A stretch of 64,000 nucleotides of DNA, from assembly GCA_002342805.1 (NCBI GenBank), contig DDQW01000073.1, positions 30,802-94,801 of the forward strand, written 5' to 3'. Positions 8,580-17,439 of this stretch are shown piece after piece (the stretch's first letter is position 1; each line of letters begins with the position of its first letter). This DNA is from Clostridiales bacterium UBA2432 (GTDB lineage Bacteria; Bacillota; Clostridia; Lachnospirales; Vallitaleaceae). The notes under the pieces were generated by a model. It was given only the letters and a program-made list of their open reading frames with translations. It did not search any database and was not told the DNA's origin. A program made the translations under genes and the position numbers.

Positions 8580-8612
8580 ATGAAATCGAAACGAAGTTTC
8601 ATATAATGAAAC
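8580..8612. promoter_or_regulatory. Downstream kdu operator (composite palindrome)
   Basis: The core GTTTCATATAATGAAAC (8596-8612) is a perfect palindrome of 7-bp arms around ATA, extending to 8 bp with the flanking A and T. An overlapping ATGAAA/TTTCAT pair spans 8580-8602. The core resembles KdgR boxes of enterobacteria (ATGAAA/TTTCAT half-sites). It lies immediately after the -10 element, where a bound repressor would block transcription. Confidence 0.65.
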
Positions 8613-8643
8613 TGTAATGACATAGTTTAAAAAGGAGAAAGAT

Positions 8644-9489
8644 ATGATTGTAAGAGAACCTTCAAATTCAAGAGATGCAAAACACTATACAACAGACAGA
8701 TTACGAGATGAGTTTTTAATTCAAGACCTATTTATTCCAAATAAAATACAACGTGTATATAGTCACATTGACCGAATTATTACCATGGGATTTTGTCCGG
8801 AAAACGAAGCACAAGAATTAGGTCAAGGACTTGAAATTATGAAGTCATTAGGTACAGAGTACTTTTTAGAGCGAAGAGAACTTGGTACGATCAACATCGG
8901 TGGACCGGGTAAGGTTACAGTTGATGGTGAAACGTATGAGATGAAAAGTCGTGATGGTTTGTATGTTGGTATGGGCGCAAAAGAAGTGACTTTTATAAGT
9001 GACGATGCCAAGAATCCTGCAAAATTCTATACATTAAGTGCACCGGCTCACAAAACATATCCGAATAAACATATAGATATTACGAAAGCAAAAGCTGTGC
9101 CGATGGGTGATTCAAAAGCTTCAAACAAACGTACGATTTATCAGTTCATTCATCCGGATGTATTGCCGACATGTCAATTAACAATGGGACTTACCCAACT
9201 AGAAGAAGGTAATGTATGGAATACAATGCCTTGCCATACGCATGAACGCCGTATGGAAGTTTACTTCTATTTTGATTTACCTGAAGACGGTGTTGTTTTC
9301 CATTATATGGGTGAACCGTCTGAGACACGTCATATTGTTTTACGTAATGAAGAAGCGGTTATATCACCAAGCTGGTCAATTCATTCAGGATGTGGTACAC
9401 AAGCCTATACATTTATTTGGGGTATGATTGGCGAAAACCAAACATTCAATGACATGGATCATGTTGATATTAAAAACGATTTACGATAA
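8644..9489 (+). CDS. kduI: 5-dehydro-4-deoxy-D-glucuronate isomerase KduI
   Basis: This 281-residue cupin enzyme converts 5-keto-4-deoxyuronate to 2,5-diketo-3-deoxygluconate in breakdown of unsaturated uronic acids from pectin or glycosaminoglycans. The length is standard for KduI. Recognisable segments are FIPNKIQRVYSHIDR near the N-terminus, the metal-binding cluster MPCHTHERRMEVYFYFDL, HIVLRNEEAVISPSWSIHSG and the C-terminal TFIWGMIGENQTFNDMD. A good AAAGGAG ribosome binding site precedes the ATG. The gene is followed after 11 bases by kduD and is under the palindromic operators upstream. No lyase or KDG kinase is in the window, so the rest of the pathway lies elsewhere. Confidence 0.96.
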   Translation: MIVREPSNSRDAKHYTTDRLRDEFLIQDLFIPNKIQRVYSHIDRIITMGFCPENEAQELGQGLEIMKSLGTEYFLERRELGTINIGGPGKVTVDGETYEMKSRDGLYVGMGAKEVTFISDDAKNPAKFYTLSAPAHKTYPNKHIDITKAKAVPMGDSKASNKRTIYQFIHPDVLPTCQLTMGLTQLEEGNVWNTMPCHTHERRMEVYFYFDLPEDGVVFHYMGEPSETRHIVLRNEEAVISPSWSIHSGCGTQAYTFIWGMIGENQTFNDMDHVDIKNDLR

Positions 9490-9500
9490 AGGAGATTATT

Positions 9501-10289
9501 ATGAATGTAATGAATAGTTTTTCATTAGAAGGAAAGATAGCATTAATAACAGGTGCTTCATATGGTATTGGGTTTGCAATGGCAAAAGCATATGCAGCAG
9601 CTGGAGCAACAATTGTCTTTAACGACCGTAATCAAGAAGCAGTTGATAAGGGATTAGCCGCATACAAAGAAGAAAATATCAAGGCTTATGGATATGTTTG
9701 TGATGTCACAGACGAAGCCGGCGTTGAAAAAATGATTGCACAAATTGAAGACGAAGTCGGTGTTATCGATATCCTTGTTAACAATGCGGGAATTATTAAG
9801 CGTATTCCAATGATCGAGATGACAGCAGAAGAGTTTAGACAAGTTATTGATGTCGATCTTAACGGACCTTTTATCATGGCTAAAGCAGTCATTCCAAGCA
9901 TGATTAAAAAAGGTAGCGGAAAAATTATTAATATCTGTTCAATGATGAGTGAACTAGGTCGTGAAACCGTTTCTGCTTATGCAGCAGCAAAAGGTGGACT
10001 TAAAATGTTAACAAGAAATATTGCATCTGAATATGGTGAGTATAATATTCAATGTAACGGTATTGGACCGGGATATATTGCTACACCTCAAACTGCTCCA
10101 TTACGTGAAGAGGGACATCCATTTAATAGTTTTATTATTGCAAAAACACCTGCAGCGCGTTGGGGAACACCGGAAGACCTTATGGGACCGGCTGTCTTCT
10201 TAGCATCAAATGCATCTGATTTTGTGAATGGTCATGTTTTATATGTTGACGGCGGTATTTTGGCTTATATTGGTAAGCAACCAAAATAA
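9501..10289 (+). CDS. kduD: Short-chain dehydrogenase, KduD / gluconate 5-dehydrogenase type
   Basis: This 262-residue classical short-chain dehydrogenase probably reduces 2,5-diketo-3-deoxygluconate to 2-keto-3-deoxygluconate, the step after KduI. The NAD(P)-binding motif TGASYGIG is near residue 18, NNAG is near residue 93, and the catalytic Ser-Tyr-Lys set is in ICSMMSELGRETVSAYAAAKGG. The C-terminal NGHVLYVDGG is typical of the family. Many close family members are annotated as gluconate 5-dehydrogenase, so the substrate name rests on the adjacency to kduI. It is the last gene of the operon and is followed by a strong hairpin. Confidence 0.85.
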   Translation: MNVMNSFSLEGKIALITGASYGIGFAMAKAYAAAGATIVFNDRNQEAVDKGLAAYKEENIKAYGYVCDVTDEAGVEKMIAQIEDEVGVIDILVNNAGIIKRIPMIEMTAEEFRQVIDVDLNGPFIMAKAVIPSMIKKGSGKIINICSMMSELGRETVSAYAAAKGGLKMLTRNIASEYGEYNIQCNGIGPGYIATPQTAPLREEGHPFNSFIIAKTPAARWGTPEDLMGPAVFLASNASDFVNGHVLYVDGGILAYIGKQPK

Positions 10290-10314
10290 TCCTTATTATA
10301 ACCATAACCTTAAT

Positions 10315-10364
10315 AAGAAGGAGCTGTTGGACTAACATAAGTTAGTCCAACAGCTCCTTCTTTT
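10315..10364. terminator. Perfect 22-bp hairpin after kduD
   Basis: The arms 10315-10336 and 10341-10362 are perfect reverse complements around the loop ATAA and end in CTTCTTTT. The T-run is short but the stem is very stable, so it probably ends the kdu transcript. Confidence 0.8.
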
Positions 10365-10377
10365 AGGGTTGAACACA

Positions 10378-10406
10378 TTGACAGATGATTTGTAAGAGGG
10401 TAAACT
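10378..10406 (+). promoter_or_regulatory. Promoter of the histidine kinase-DctP pair
   Basis: TTGACA (10378-10383), a 17-base spacer and TAAACT (10401-10406) lie 37 bases before the chosen kinase start. Confidence 0.6.
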
Positions 10407-10442
10407 AAATACAAAACGACTGTGGCTGAAAAGGAGTACTTG

Positions 10443-11933
10443 GTGAAAACATTTAGCAGGTTTTGGAATGCATTATCAATTAAAATAAAATTACTTTCAT
10501 ATTTCTTTGCAATTTTAGCAACAGTCAGTATATTTAGTTTATACTTAAACCATAGCAATTATCAAATCGTTGACCAGTTTAATGCGACTATGACCAATTA
10601 TTATGAGATTAGTCAGCTATTAATTATGAATCAAAAAAGTAAAGAAGCTGTTGAAAACTATATCAATGAATTAAATCTTTCAGACCGGGAAATGTATGAA
10701 GAAAATATCCCAAAGATAGAACGTGCCATTAATTCCTTAGATGCAAAATATGATTCATTAGAAAGCCAATTTGCCATTAATGCCATTCGAAATTCGGTTT
10801 ATTCATACAATATAAAATGGCAAAGAGCCATGAGCCAAAGAGAAAATGATATATCTATATATTATACGTCATTCTATGAAGGAGAACGCATAGAACAGTT
10901 TACAGAAAAATATATTGAAGAATTACTTTATATTAGTTTGAGTGAAGGTAATGAACTCTATAATAGACTGGCTAATGAAGCCAATGTTATGCGGCGAATA
11001 TCCCTCTTGCTCATTGCAATTTTTTTCTTCATATCTTTATTTATCGGTGTGTTATTCGCGAATTACTTGATAAATCCAATAAAAAAACTGGCCAAAGCTT
11101 CGATTCGCATATCATCAGGTGACTTGGACATTGAGGCAATTCACATTGACTCCCAGGATGAAGTCGGTGTACTAGCAGATTCCTTTAACATAATGAGTCA
11201 GAGTATTAATTCTCTCGTTTATGATTTAAAACAAAAAGTAATTATCGAGAAAAAATTACATGAAGAAGAATTACATATTTTACAAATGGAACAATTATTA
11301 AAGGACTCTCAGTTTCAAGCGCTCCAATCCCAAATCAATCCGCATTTTTTATTCAACACATTAAATACAATTTCTCGAACAGCTATGTTTGAAAATGCAG
11401 ACGATACACTCAAATTAACAGAAGCTCTAGCCCAACTGTTTCGTTATAAATTACGAAATGATAAATCAATGATTCCCATTAAGGAAGAATTGGATATGAT
11501 TGACGAATATGTGTATCTTCAAAAAGTACGCTTTAAAGAACGTCTTGAATATGAATGTTTCATAGATCCGGCATGTGAAAAAATATTGGTTCCTATATTC
11601 ACGCTCCAACCGCTTGTTGAAAACGCAATTATTCACGGGATTGAACCTAAAATAAAAGGTGGAAAAATTCGTATACGTGTCTTCATGAAGCAACAGAACA
11701 ATACCTCTTATGTGGTAATACGAATTATGGATACAGGAATTGGAATGGACAAAAAACGGTTGAAAGAAGTTTTGAAATTTGAAGCGATTAATAATCGAAG
11801 TATTGGTGTCAATAATGTTTATCAACGGTTTAAATTAACATTTCAGCACAAATGTTCATTTAAAATTTTAAGTAAAAAGAATCTAGGGACATTTATTGAA
11901 ATGAAATTCGAACGTGACAATCAGGAGATATAA
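10443..11933 (+). CDS. LytS/YesM-type sensor histidine kinase (orphan)
   Basis: This 496-residue membrane sensor kinase has a first membrane helix (about residues 13-31), an extracellular segment of roughly 150 residues and a second helix (about 183-205, ISLLLIAIFFFISLFIGVLF). These are followed by a HAMP linker, a His_kinase domain with the phosphoacceptor in QINPHFLFNTLN, and a HATPase domain with LVENAIIHGIEP and MDTGIGM. The GTG at 10443 is six bases after AAGGAG (10431-10436); a TTG at 10440 is the alternative. No response regulator gene is adjacent, which is unusual because this kinase class is nearly always paired with an AraC- or LytTR-type regulator. The gene is instead coupled to a DctP-like lipoprotein. 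Confidence 0.88.
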   Translation: MKTFSRFWNALSIKIKLLSYFFAILATVSIFSLYLNHSNYQIVDQFNATMTNYYEISQLLIMNQKSKEAVENYINELNLSDREMYEENIPKIERAINSLDAKYDSLESQFAINAIRNSVYSYNIKWQRAMSQRENDISIYYTSFYEGERIEQFTEKYIEELLYISLSEGNELYNRLANEANVMRRISLLLIAIFFFISLFIGVLFANYLINPIKKLAKASIRISSGDLDIEAIHIDSQDEVGVLADSFNIMSQSINSLVYDLKQKVIIEKKLHEEELHILQMEQLLKDSQFQALQSQINPHFLFNTLNTISRTAMFENADDTLKLTEALAQLFRYKLRNDKSMIPIKEELDMIDEYVYLQKVRFKERLEYECFIDPACEKILVPIFTLQPLVENAIIHGIEPKIKGGKIRIRVFMKQQNNTSYVVIRIMDTGIGMDKKRLKEVLKFEAINNRSIGVNNVYQRFKLTFQHKCSFKILSKKNLGTFIEMKFERDNQEI

Positions 11934-12934
11934 TGATGATGAGAAAACCCTTAATATACAGTTTGATCTTGGCTTTTCTTTTGCTAGCAATCGTTGGCTG
12001 TACTCTTGTCAATCAAGTGAGTGAATCTAAGCCTGAACATGTTTTTCGCATGGCAGAAGCCCATCCCAGCGACTATCCGACAACACTTGCGGATATAGAG
12101 TTTGCCCGATTAGTGGAAGTGCTTTCGGAAGGAAGAATAAAAATAGTTGTCTATCCGGATCAAGCATTAGGATCCGAGACAAGCGTTATCGAACAGTTAG
12201 AATTTGGAGGGATTGATATCACCAGAGTGAGCCTGGCCCCAATATCTGAAGTTGTCGATGTGTTGAATGTCTTACAACTCCCTTATCTATATGAAGACAA
12301 GGAACATATGCGACGCGTCCTAAGAGGTGATATCGGAGATGAAATATTGGAAGGCGTAGAAGAAGAAGGGTTTATTGGATTTGGTTGGTTTGAAGCCGGG
12401 GCGCGTAGCTTTTATAATACAAAAAAACCGATTAATACATTAGATGATCTTCAAGATATGAATATTCGTGTGTTGGAAAGTGAATTAATGGTTGAAATGG
12501 CAAATGCGCTTGGTGCAAATGGAGTCAAGATGCCTTATGGAGAAGTTTATCGAGCGCTACAGCTAGGAGAGATTGATGGTGCGGAAAACAATCCTCCAAG
12601 TTATCATACATCTGAACATTATAAAATCGCAAAATACTATACCATAGATGAACATGTACGTGTTCCGGAAATCATTGTCGGTAGCAAGATTGCTTTAGAT
12701 AAATTATCGGAAGATGATTTGACGATTATGCGACAAGCAGCGGCTCAAGCTCAAATATACCAACAAAAGCTTTGGGAAGAAGGCGAGCAGAGTTCTCTAG
12801 AATTTCTTATAGAAGAAGGCGTAGAGATTAATTATATTGAAGATAAATCGGAATTTGTAGAAGCAGTTCAACCTGTTTACGAGAAGTATCAAATCAAATA
12901 CGGAGATTTGATAGAGCGAATCCGAGAGGAGTAG
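11933..12934 (+). CDS. TRAP-type DctP-like solute-binding lipoprotein
   Basis: This 333-residue lipoprotein has a signal peptide ending in the lipobox LAIVGC. It then shows the DctP fold signature: AEAHPSDYPTT near the start, VYPDQALGSETSVIEQLEFGGID, the segment LDDLQDMNIRV and QLGEIDGAENNPPSY. DctP proteins bind organic acids, often uronates or dicarboxylates, for TRAP transporters. The membrane subunits DctQ and DctM are absent from this locus. The start overlaps the stop of the histidine kinase gene (TAATG), so the pair is translationally coupled. A role as the ligand-sensing partner of the kinase rather than as a transporter subunit is my inference. Two further in-frame ATG codons follow directly, so the exact start is uncertain by two residues. 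Confidence 0.85.
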   Translation: MMMRKPLIYSLILAFLLLAIVGCTLVNQVSESKPEHVFRMAEAHPSDYPTTLADIEFARLVEVLSEGRIKIVVYPDQALGSETSVIEQLEFGGIDITRVSLAPISEVVDVLNVLQLPYLYEDKEHMRRVLRGDIGDEILEGVEEEGFIGFGWFEAGARSFYNTKKPINTLDDLQDMNIRVLESELMVEMANALGANGVKMPYGEVYRALQLGEIDGAENNPPSYHTSEHYKIAKYYTIDEHVRVPEIIVGSKIALDKLSEDDLTIMRQAAAQAQIYQQKLWEEGEQSSLEFLIEEGVEINYIEDKSEFVEAVQPVYEKYQIKYGDLIERIREE

Positions 12935-12943
12935 AAATAGATG

Positions 12944-12972
12944 TTGACATTTATAAGTAAAAGTGATATTTT
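12944..12972 (+). promoter_or_regulatory. Promoter of the polyamine operon
   Basis: TTGACA (12944-12949), a 17-base spacer and TATTTT (12967-12972) stand 46 bases before speA. Confidence 0.55.
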
Positions 12973-13017
12973 GAAAATCAGTGACTTATGGCAATACAAT
13001 GAAGAAAGGGTGATAGG

Positions 13018-14937
13018 ATGAATCGTGTAGAAGTTCTAGGACGATGGAAAAAAGAAAAATCGGAAGAATTATATGGCATTAAAAATTGGGGTGGCGGATA
13101 CTTTTCTATTTCAGATGAAGGAGAAGTTCGTATCAGTGCCAATAAAGGAGCGGATAAAGGGTCTGTTAGTTTAATGGAGATTGCATCAGGGATTAAAGAA
13201 CGTGGTTTAGATATGCCGGTGCTATTACGAATTGAAAACTTGTTAGATGCTCAGATTACCTATCTGAATGAGTCCTTTCGAAATGCAATGAATACCTTAA
13301 GCTATCAGGGGATTTATCAAGGTGTTTATCCAATCAAAGTGAATCAACAACAACAAGTCGTACGCGAGGTTGCAAGATTCGGTCAACGCTATCACCATGG
13401 TCTAGAGGTAGGGAGTAAACCTGAGTTAATTGCAGCTCTTTCTGAGCTTAAAGATAAAGAAGCTTGTCTCATTTGTAATGGTTATAAAGATGAAGAGTTT
13501 ATTGATCTTGGTTTATACGCCAATAAAATGGGCTATCAATGCTTTTTCGTTATAGAAATCCCCGGAGAACTTGATCTTATTCTCGAACGGGCAAATGCGT
13601 TAAATATTCACCCCAACATTGGTGTACGTATTAAATTATCAGCAAAAGCCGGAGGACATTGGACGGATTCAGGTGGAGACCAAAGTATTTTTGGCTTAAA
13701 CATGAATCAAGTCATCGAAATTGTAGACCAATTAAAAGAAAAAAATATGTTGGACAGTCTTAAACTAATGCATTATCATCTTGGGTCACAAATTCCAAAT
13801 ATTCGTGATATTCGTTCAGCAGTTCAAGAGGCTTCACGTGTATATGCGGAATTGGTAAAAGAAGGTGCTCCTATGGGTTATCTTGACTTAGGTGGTGGGT
13901 TAGCCGTTGATTATGATGGCTCTAATACGAACTTTACACATAGCCGTAATTATTCTGTTGAAGAATATTGCATGGACATTGTCGAAGCGGTAATGACTGT
14001 GATGGATAATGCTCAGATTAAGCATCCAACCATTATTACTGAATCCGGCCGTGCCTTAGTTGCCTATTACTCCATATTATTATTTAATGTACTTGATGTA
14101 GCATCGTATGAAGAATATGACATACCGGAAGTACTTGATGAATCCGTGCCTGAACAAATTCGCAATCTTCATGAAGTAAATAAAGTATTAAAGACGAAAA
14201 ATCTTCAAGAATGTTATAATGATGCCTTGTATTACAGAGATATTATTCGGGATATGTTTAACCATGGACGATTAGGGCTTAGAGACCGTGCTTTTGCAGA
14301 AAAAATATTTTGGAATATAATCCAACGTATAGCAAAAGACAAGGCAAAATTAAAATATATTCCACAAGAACTTGAGGATATTGATAGTGCAATTGCAGAT
14401 ATATACTATTGTAATTTCTCTGTATTCCAATCAATTCCGGATAGCTGGGCGATTGATCAGTTGTTTCCGATAATGCCGATTCATCGATTACTAGAAATTC
14501 CCAAGCGAAATGCAGTTGTTGCAGATATCACATGTGATTGTGATGGCAATATCGATAGCTTTATTGACATGCATGATGTGAAAAAAACATTGCCTTTACA
14601 TGATTTGAATCCAAATGAGGACTATTATCTTGGTGTCTTTTTAGTTGGAGCCTATCAGGAAACCTTAGGAGATCTGCATAATTTGTTTGGAGACACCAAT
14701 GTTGTGAGTATTCGATTGAATAAGGATGGTGGCTTTGAATTTGTGAGCGAAATTGAAGGAGACTCAGTTGAAGATGTCTTAACCTACGTGGAGTATGATG
14801 CTAAAGAGATGCGGCGCAACTTTAGACAATCGGCAGAAGAAGCTGTGCGTGACGGACTAATATCACCAGCAGACCGACGGGATATTGTAAGTTCTTATGA
14901 GAATGGTTTACGTGGTTATACTTACTATGAACGTTAA
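13018..14937 (+). CDS. speA: Biosynthetic arginine decarboxylase SpeA
   Basis: This 639-residue PLP enzyme decarboxylates arginine to agmatine, the entry to polyamine synthesis. It has the alanine-racemase-like barrel of fold-III decarboxylases. The PLP lysine is in GVYPIKVNQ, and LMHYHLGSQIPN, YLDLGGGLAVDYDG, ITESGRALVAYYS and the C-terminal ADITCDCDGNIDSF (agmatine/arginine site) are all present. The length matches E. coli-type SpeA. Downstream carboxynorspermidine genes show that the organism uses the carboxyspermidine route rather than S-adenosylmethionine-based SpeDE. The agmatine-to-putrescine step is not encoded nearby. Confidence 0.96.
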   Translation: MNRVEVLGRWKKEKSEELYGIKNWGGGYFSISDEGEVRISANKGADKGSVSLMEIASGIKERGLDMPVLLRIENLLDAQITYLNESFRNAMNTLSYQGIYQGVYPIKVNQQQQVVREVARFGQRYHHGLEVGSKPELIAALSELKDKEACLICNGYKDEEFIDLGLYANKMGYQCFFVIEIPGELDLILERANALNIHPNIGVRIKLSAKAGGHWTDSGGDQSIFGLNMNQVIEIVDQLKEKNMLDSLKLMHYHLGSQIPNIRDIRSAVQEASRVYAELVKEGAPMGYLDLGGGLAVDYDGSNTNFTHSRNYSVEEYCMDIVEAVMTVMDNAQIKHPTIITESGRALVAYYSILLFNVLDVASYEEYDIPEVLDESVPEQIRNLHEVNKVLKTKNLQECYNDALYYRDIIRDMFNHGRLGLRDRAFAEKIFWNIIQRIAKDKAKLKYIPQELEDIDSAIADIYYCNFSVFQSIPDSWAIDQLFPIMPIHRLLEIPKRNAVVADITCDCDGNIDSFIDMHDVKKTLPLHDLNPNEDYYLGVFLVGAYQETLGDLHNLFGDTNVVSIRLNKDGGFEFVSEIEGDSVEDVLTYVEYDAKEMRRNFRQSAEEAVRDGLISPADRRDIVSSYENGLRGYTYYER

Positions 14938-15026
14938 AATTTCCGCCAAGCAAAGACAGAATCGTAATAAAATGATATAATGGAATAAGTTATTATATAA
15001 ATTAAGCATTCTAGGAGGTTATTAAA

Positions 15027-16226
15027 TTGGGAAAAGCTCTTATTATAGGCGCAGGTGGAGTAGCAAATGTTGTTGTCCACAAATGTTGCCAAAATTCAGA
15101 AGTATTTGAAGAAATATGTATAGCAAGTCGTACAGAATCAAAATGTATCGCGATCAAAGATTCTGTTAAGGATACGAAAACAAAAATTCAGACAGCACAG
15201 GTTGATGCAGATCAAACGGAGGAAGTGGTTACTCTTATTCGTCAATTTAATCCGGACATCGTTATAAATGTGGCCTTGCCTTATCAAGATTTAACAATCA
15301 TGGATGCCTGTTTAGAAACCGGTGTTGATTACTTAGACACGGCAAATTATGAACCACCGGAAACTCCCAAATTTGAATATAAGTGGCAGTGGGCATATCG
15401 AGAAAAATTTAAAGACGCAGGACTTACGGCAGTTCTTGGTAGTGGATTTGATCCCGGTGTAACCGGTGTTTTTTCTGCTTATGCAATGAAACATTATTTT
15501 GATGAAATTCATTATATTGATATTGTTGATGCTAATGCCGGAGATCATGGATATCCATTTGCTACAAACTTTAATCCGGAAATAAATATTCGGGAAATAA
15601 CAGCAAAAGGACGATACTTTGAAGATGGCCAATGGGTTGAAACAGAACCGTTAGAAGTTAAAAAAGTTTACGACTTACCTGAAATCGGTCCAAAAGATAT
15701 CTACTTACTCTATCATGAAGAGTTAGAGTCATTAGCTCAAAACATTAAAGGAATTAAACGCATTCGATTCTTTATGACCTTTTCTGAAAAATATATTACC
15801 CATCTCAACGTGCTTGAAAATGTGGGAATGACATCCATTGAGCCGATTATGTTTGAAGGAAAAGAGATTCAACCTTTACAGTTTTTAAAAGCCGTTCTTC
15901 CGGATCCTGCTTCACTAGGACCGAGAACAAAAGGAAAAACAAATATTGGCTGTATCATTCAAGGTATTAAAGATGGTGAACCAAAAAGCTATTATGTATA
16001 TAATATCTGTGATCACCAAGCCTGTTATAGAGAAGTTGGGTCACAAGCGATTTCATATACAACGGGAGTGCCGGCTATGATTGGTGCAAAACTCGTTCTT
16101 GAAGGAAAGTGGAAAAAACCTGGCGTATATAATGTTGAAGAATTTGACCCGGATCCATTTATGGAAGAGTTAAATAAACAAGGACTTCCATGGAAAGAAG
16201 ATTTCAATCCAACATTATTGGATTAA
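15027..16226 (+). CDS. Carboxynorspermidine/carboxyspermidine dehydrogenase
   Basis: This 399-residue protein belongs to the saccharopine dehydrogenase family. It condenses aspartate semialdehyde with putrescine (or diaminopropane) and reduces the product to carboxyspermidine. The N-terminal Rossmann motif is GAGGVANVVVHKC. It is followed by GSGFDPGVTGVFSAYA, typical of this subfamily, and a C-terminal segment TTGVPAMIGAKLVLEGKWKKPGVYNVEEFDPDPFM. It starts with TTG at 15027, eight bases after a perfect AGGAGGT site; there is no better ATG. Its neighbour, carboxynorspermidine decarboxylase, completes the pathway. Confidence 0.93.
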   Translation: MGKALIIGAGGVANVVVHKCCQNSEVFEEICIASRTESKCIAIKDSVKDTKTKIQTAQVDADQTEEVVTLIRQFNPDIVINVALPYQDLTIMDACLETGVDYLDTANYEPPETPKFEYKWQWAYREKFKDAGLTAVLGSGFDPGVTGVFSAYAMKHYFDEIHYIDIVDANAGDHGYPFATNFNPEINIREITAKGRYFEDGQWVETEPLEVKKVYDLPEIGPKDIYLLYHEELESLAQNIKGIKRIRFFMTFSEKYITHLNVLENVGMTSIEPIMFEGKEIQPLQFLKAVLPDPASLGPRTKGKTNIGCIIQGIKDGEPKSYYVYNICDHQACYREVGSQAISYTTGVPAMIGAKLVLEGKWKKPGVYNVEEFDPDPFMEELNKQGLPWKEDFNPTLLD

Positions 16227-16255
16227 GTATAGAAAGAGGAAGAGAAATAGGTATA

Positions 16256-17413
16256 ATGATGGATTATGGAATAAATGAACAAGATATAGAAAAGATTAAG
16301 TCAATCAATACACCGGCTTATGTTGTCGATGAACGATTACTTCGTAAAAACTTAGAGACCCTTGACTATGTACAAGAGTCAACAGGATGTAAAATCCTGT
16401 TGGCTTTAAAAGGCTTCTCTATGTACTCGGTGTTTCCGATTGTGGGCGAATATTTGACAGGAATAACAAGTAGCTCACTATATGAAGCTCGCCTTGGCTA
16501 TGAAGAAATGGGTAAAGAAGTTCATATCTATTCGCCGGCGTATCGAGATGAAGAATTCGATGAAATTATCTCCTATTGTGAACATATTGTCTTTAATTCA
16601 GCAGAACAATATAAACGTTTTAAGGACAAAGTGAAAAATGCAGATAAGTCTATTGAATGTGGACTTCGTGTGAATCCGGAGTATTCCGAAATCGAAACAA
16701 CGATTTATGATCCCTGTGCAATTTATTCTCGGCTAGGTACCACAGAAGACCAATTTAGTGCAGAAGATCTTGAGGGAATCGATGGGTTGCATTTTCATGC
16801 CATGTGTGAACAAAATTCAGATACCTTGGAACGGGTGATGGAAGTTGTTGAAGAAAAGTTTGGTCAATACTTCCATCAGATGAAGTGGATTAATTTTGGC
16901 GGTGGTCATCATGTAACACGTGCTGATTATGATGTGGAACGATTAATTCATATTATTAATCGAATTAAAAATAAATACGATGTTCAAGTATATTTGGAAC
17001 CGGGCGAGGCCATTGCTCTTAATACCGGATTTTTAGTTACCAAAGTACTTGATATTTTACATAATGGTATGGATATAGCCATCACAGATGCTTCAGCAGC
17101 GTGTCATATGCCGGATGTCATCGAGATGCCTTATCGCCCTATGATTATTGGTTCGGGACTCCCGGACGAAAAAAAATATACCTATCGATTAGGGGGAACA
17201 ACCTGTTTATCCGGTGATATTATTGGTGATTATTCCTTTGATGAACCCCTAAAAATTGGAGATGCCTTAATATTTACAGATATGGCGCATTATACCATGG
17301 TTAAGAATAACATGTTTAATGGAGTGAATTTACCGTCTATAGCACTAATTAATGACCAAGGAGTACGTCTAATAAAGGAATTTGTCTATGAGGATTATAA
17401 ACGACGATTATAA
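16256..17413 (+). CDS. nspC: Carboxynorspermidine decarboxylase
   Basis: This 385-residue fold-III PLP enzyme decarboxylates carboxyspermidine or carboxynorspermidine to the polyamine. The PLP lysine is in LLALKGFSMYSVFPIV. Further family segments are GLRVNPEYSEIETTIYDPCAIYSRLG, GLHFHAMCEQN, the glycine-rich phosphate-binding INFGGGHHVTR and YLEPGEAIALNTG. The frame is open upstream to 16190, but that would run into the previous gene. The tandem ATG pair at 16256/16259, 30 bases after the dehydrogenase stop, is the likely start. The operon order speA, dehydrogenase, decarboxylase is seen in several Clostridia. Confidence 0.94.
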   Translation: MMDYGINEQDIEKIKSINTPAYVVDERLLRKNLETLDYVQESTGCKILLALKGFSMYSVFPIVGEYLTGITSSSLYEARLGYEEMGKEVHIYSPAYRDEEFDEIISYCEHIVFNSAEQYKRFKDKVKNADKSIECGLRVNPEYSEIETTIYDPCAIYSRLGTTEDQFSAEDLEGIDGLHFHAMCEQNSDTLERVMEVVEEKFGQYFHQMKWINFGGGHHVTRADYDVERLIHIINRIKNKYDVQVYLEPGEAIALNTGFLVTKVLDILHNGMDIAITDASAACHMPDVIEMPYRPMIIGSGLPDEKKYTYRLGGTTCLSGDIIGDYSFDEPLKIGDALIFTDMAHYTMVKNNMFNGVNLPSIALINDQGVRLIKEFVYEDYKRRL

Positions 17414-17439
17414 GATTTGTATAAAGTAAAGGTGATTTT

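Noticed and set aside
10315..10364. Perfect 22-bp inverted repeat as the trace of a mobile element
   Set aside because: The arms are separated by only four bases, no transposase or target duplication is near, and the position after kduD fits a terminator hairpin.
11466..11825. Minus-strand open frame of 119 codons inside the histidine kinase gene
   Set aside because: It lies opposite the conserved kinase domain and has no ribosome binding site or recognisable composition.
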